Source: Armatimonadota bacterium (GTDB lineage Bacteria; Armatimonadota; Armatimonadia; Armatimonadales; Armatimonadaceae). Taken from it: a stretch of DNA of 5,685 nt. The stretch is taken from the NCBI GenBank assembly GCA_014381035.1, contig JACMIS010000854.1, positions 1-5,685 of the forward strand. Direction: 5' to 3'. A program made the position numbers and the translations under genes. Under the pieces are notes generated by a model that was given only the letters and a program-made list of their open reading frames with translations, was not told the origin of the DNA and made no database searches. The number at the start of each line of letters is the position of its first letter. Position 1 is the stretch's first letter. Below, piece by piece: positions 5,442-5,685 of the stretch.

Positions 5442-5551
5442 TGATGTCTGCCGGGTGGTGGAATTTGCGAAAAAGGGACGCCGAGCCAAGGACGTGAGCG
5501 GCAAGGAAATGCGTTGCGATCTGGAGTCGCAGTCTAAAGGATCTAAAAAGT
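5442..5551 (+). other. Untranslated leader with possible RNA structure
   Basis: The stretch before the signal-peptide gene holds two possible helices: TGCCG (about 5449-5453) with CGGCA (5499-5503), and a hairpin TGCGA/TCGCA (5515-5519 with 5527-5531, loop TCTGGAG) that ends 4 nt before the AAAGG ribosome site at 5536-5540. A 17-codon frame (5444-5497) starts at an ATG without a Shine-Dalgarno. I could not match any riboswitch class I know, so this is structure without an assigned function. Confidence 0.3.
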
Positions 5552-5685
5552 ATGAAACAACAAAATTTTTGGAGTCGTCGCGGTTTACGTATGGTCGGTT
5601 CCTTCGCGCTGGCGTCGTTGGTGCTGGGTCAGCTGCCACTGGGCGCGCTCTTCAACGCGCCCGCGCTCGGGCAGGCGGTCGCGGG
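5552..5685 (+). CDS. Secreted protein with signal peptide, cut by the window edge
   Basis: ATG 5552 follows AAAGG at 5536-5540 by 11 nt, the clearest ribosome site in the window. The visible 44 residues form a signal peptide: a basic n-region (KQQNFWSRRGLR), a hydrophobic core (about 14-34, MVGSFALASLVLGQLPLGAL) and possible cleavage sites after Gly40 (ALG) or Ala44 (AVA). SRRGLRM partly matches the twin-arginine pattern (S/T)RRxFLK, so export by Tat is possible, though Sec is at least as likely. The mature protein lies outside the window and its function cannot be told. Transcription is divergent from the kinase-like operon across a 210-bp spacer. Confidence 0.75.
   Translation, partial: MKQQNFWSRRGLRMVGSFALASLVLGQLPLGALFNAPALGQAVA

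Noticed and set aside
5470..5505. Resemblance to the c-di-GMP-I riboswitch (GGGACGC..AGCC)
   Set aside because: The upstream GGCAAACC strand, the conserved A residues and the second stem are missing, so the match is likely chance.
5509..5685. Alternative plus-strand frame from ATG 5509 to the edge
   Set aside because: No properly spaced ribosome site, and the product has no signal peptide or domain; the frame from 5552 has both a ribosome site and a signal peptide.

Overview
The window is a compact bacterial segment, moderately GC-rich by eye, with five full-length genes, one short probable gene and one gene cut by the right edge. Nothing in it (no rRNA, tRNA or marker gene) fixes the taxonomy. 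Two proteins resemble, from memory, a neighbouring gene pair of spore-forming Firmicutes such as Desulfotomaculum relatives. The secreted protein, the FecR-like anti-sigma layout and the base composition would also fit a deep-branching phylum such as Armatimonadota. That placement is a guess.

Left part, plus strand (74-2070): an ECF sigma factor gene is followed by a membrane protein whose layout is that of an anti-sigma factor: short cytoplasmic N-terminal domain, one membrane helix, beta-rich extracytoplasmic part, and a C-terminal segment resembling an STN (secretin/TonB short N-terminal) domain. A perfect 16-bp terminator hairpin with a T tract closes this two-gene unit. It looks like a cell-envelope sensing module.

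Middle and right part, minus strand (5341 down to 2072): a FruK/PfkB-type sugar-kinase fold protein that has lost its catalytic motifs overlaps by 4 nt the gene of a protein of the family often labelled 'quinate 5-dehydrogenase'. Next comes a relative of the cyanobacterial acyl-ACP reductase (COG5322-like dehydrogenase) with its cysteine and glycine-rich loop conserved. A short Trp-rich reading frame is probably last. A housekeeping-type promoter (TTGACG, 17 bp, TACACT) lies only 10 nt before the first ATG, so the transcript would be almost leaderless.

Right edge: a divergent gene starting at 5552 encodes a protein with a signal peptide, preceded by a leader of about 110 nt. The 210-bp divergent spacer holds an A/T-rich perfect inverted repeat that could be an operator.

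The most unusual feature is a family of intergenic elements built from phased degenerate octamers (consensus about RGGTGRTY) arranged as two inverted arms around a small hairpin core. Two whole copies fill the spacers between co-directional genes (about 819-940 and 3395-3500) and a half copy precedes the sigma gene (35-66). They abut start codons and in one case supply the stop codon.
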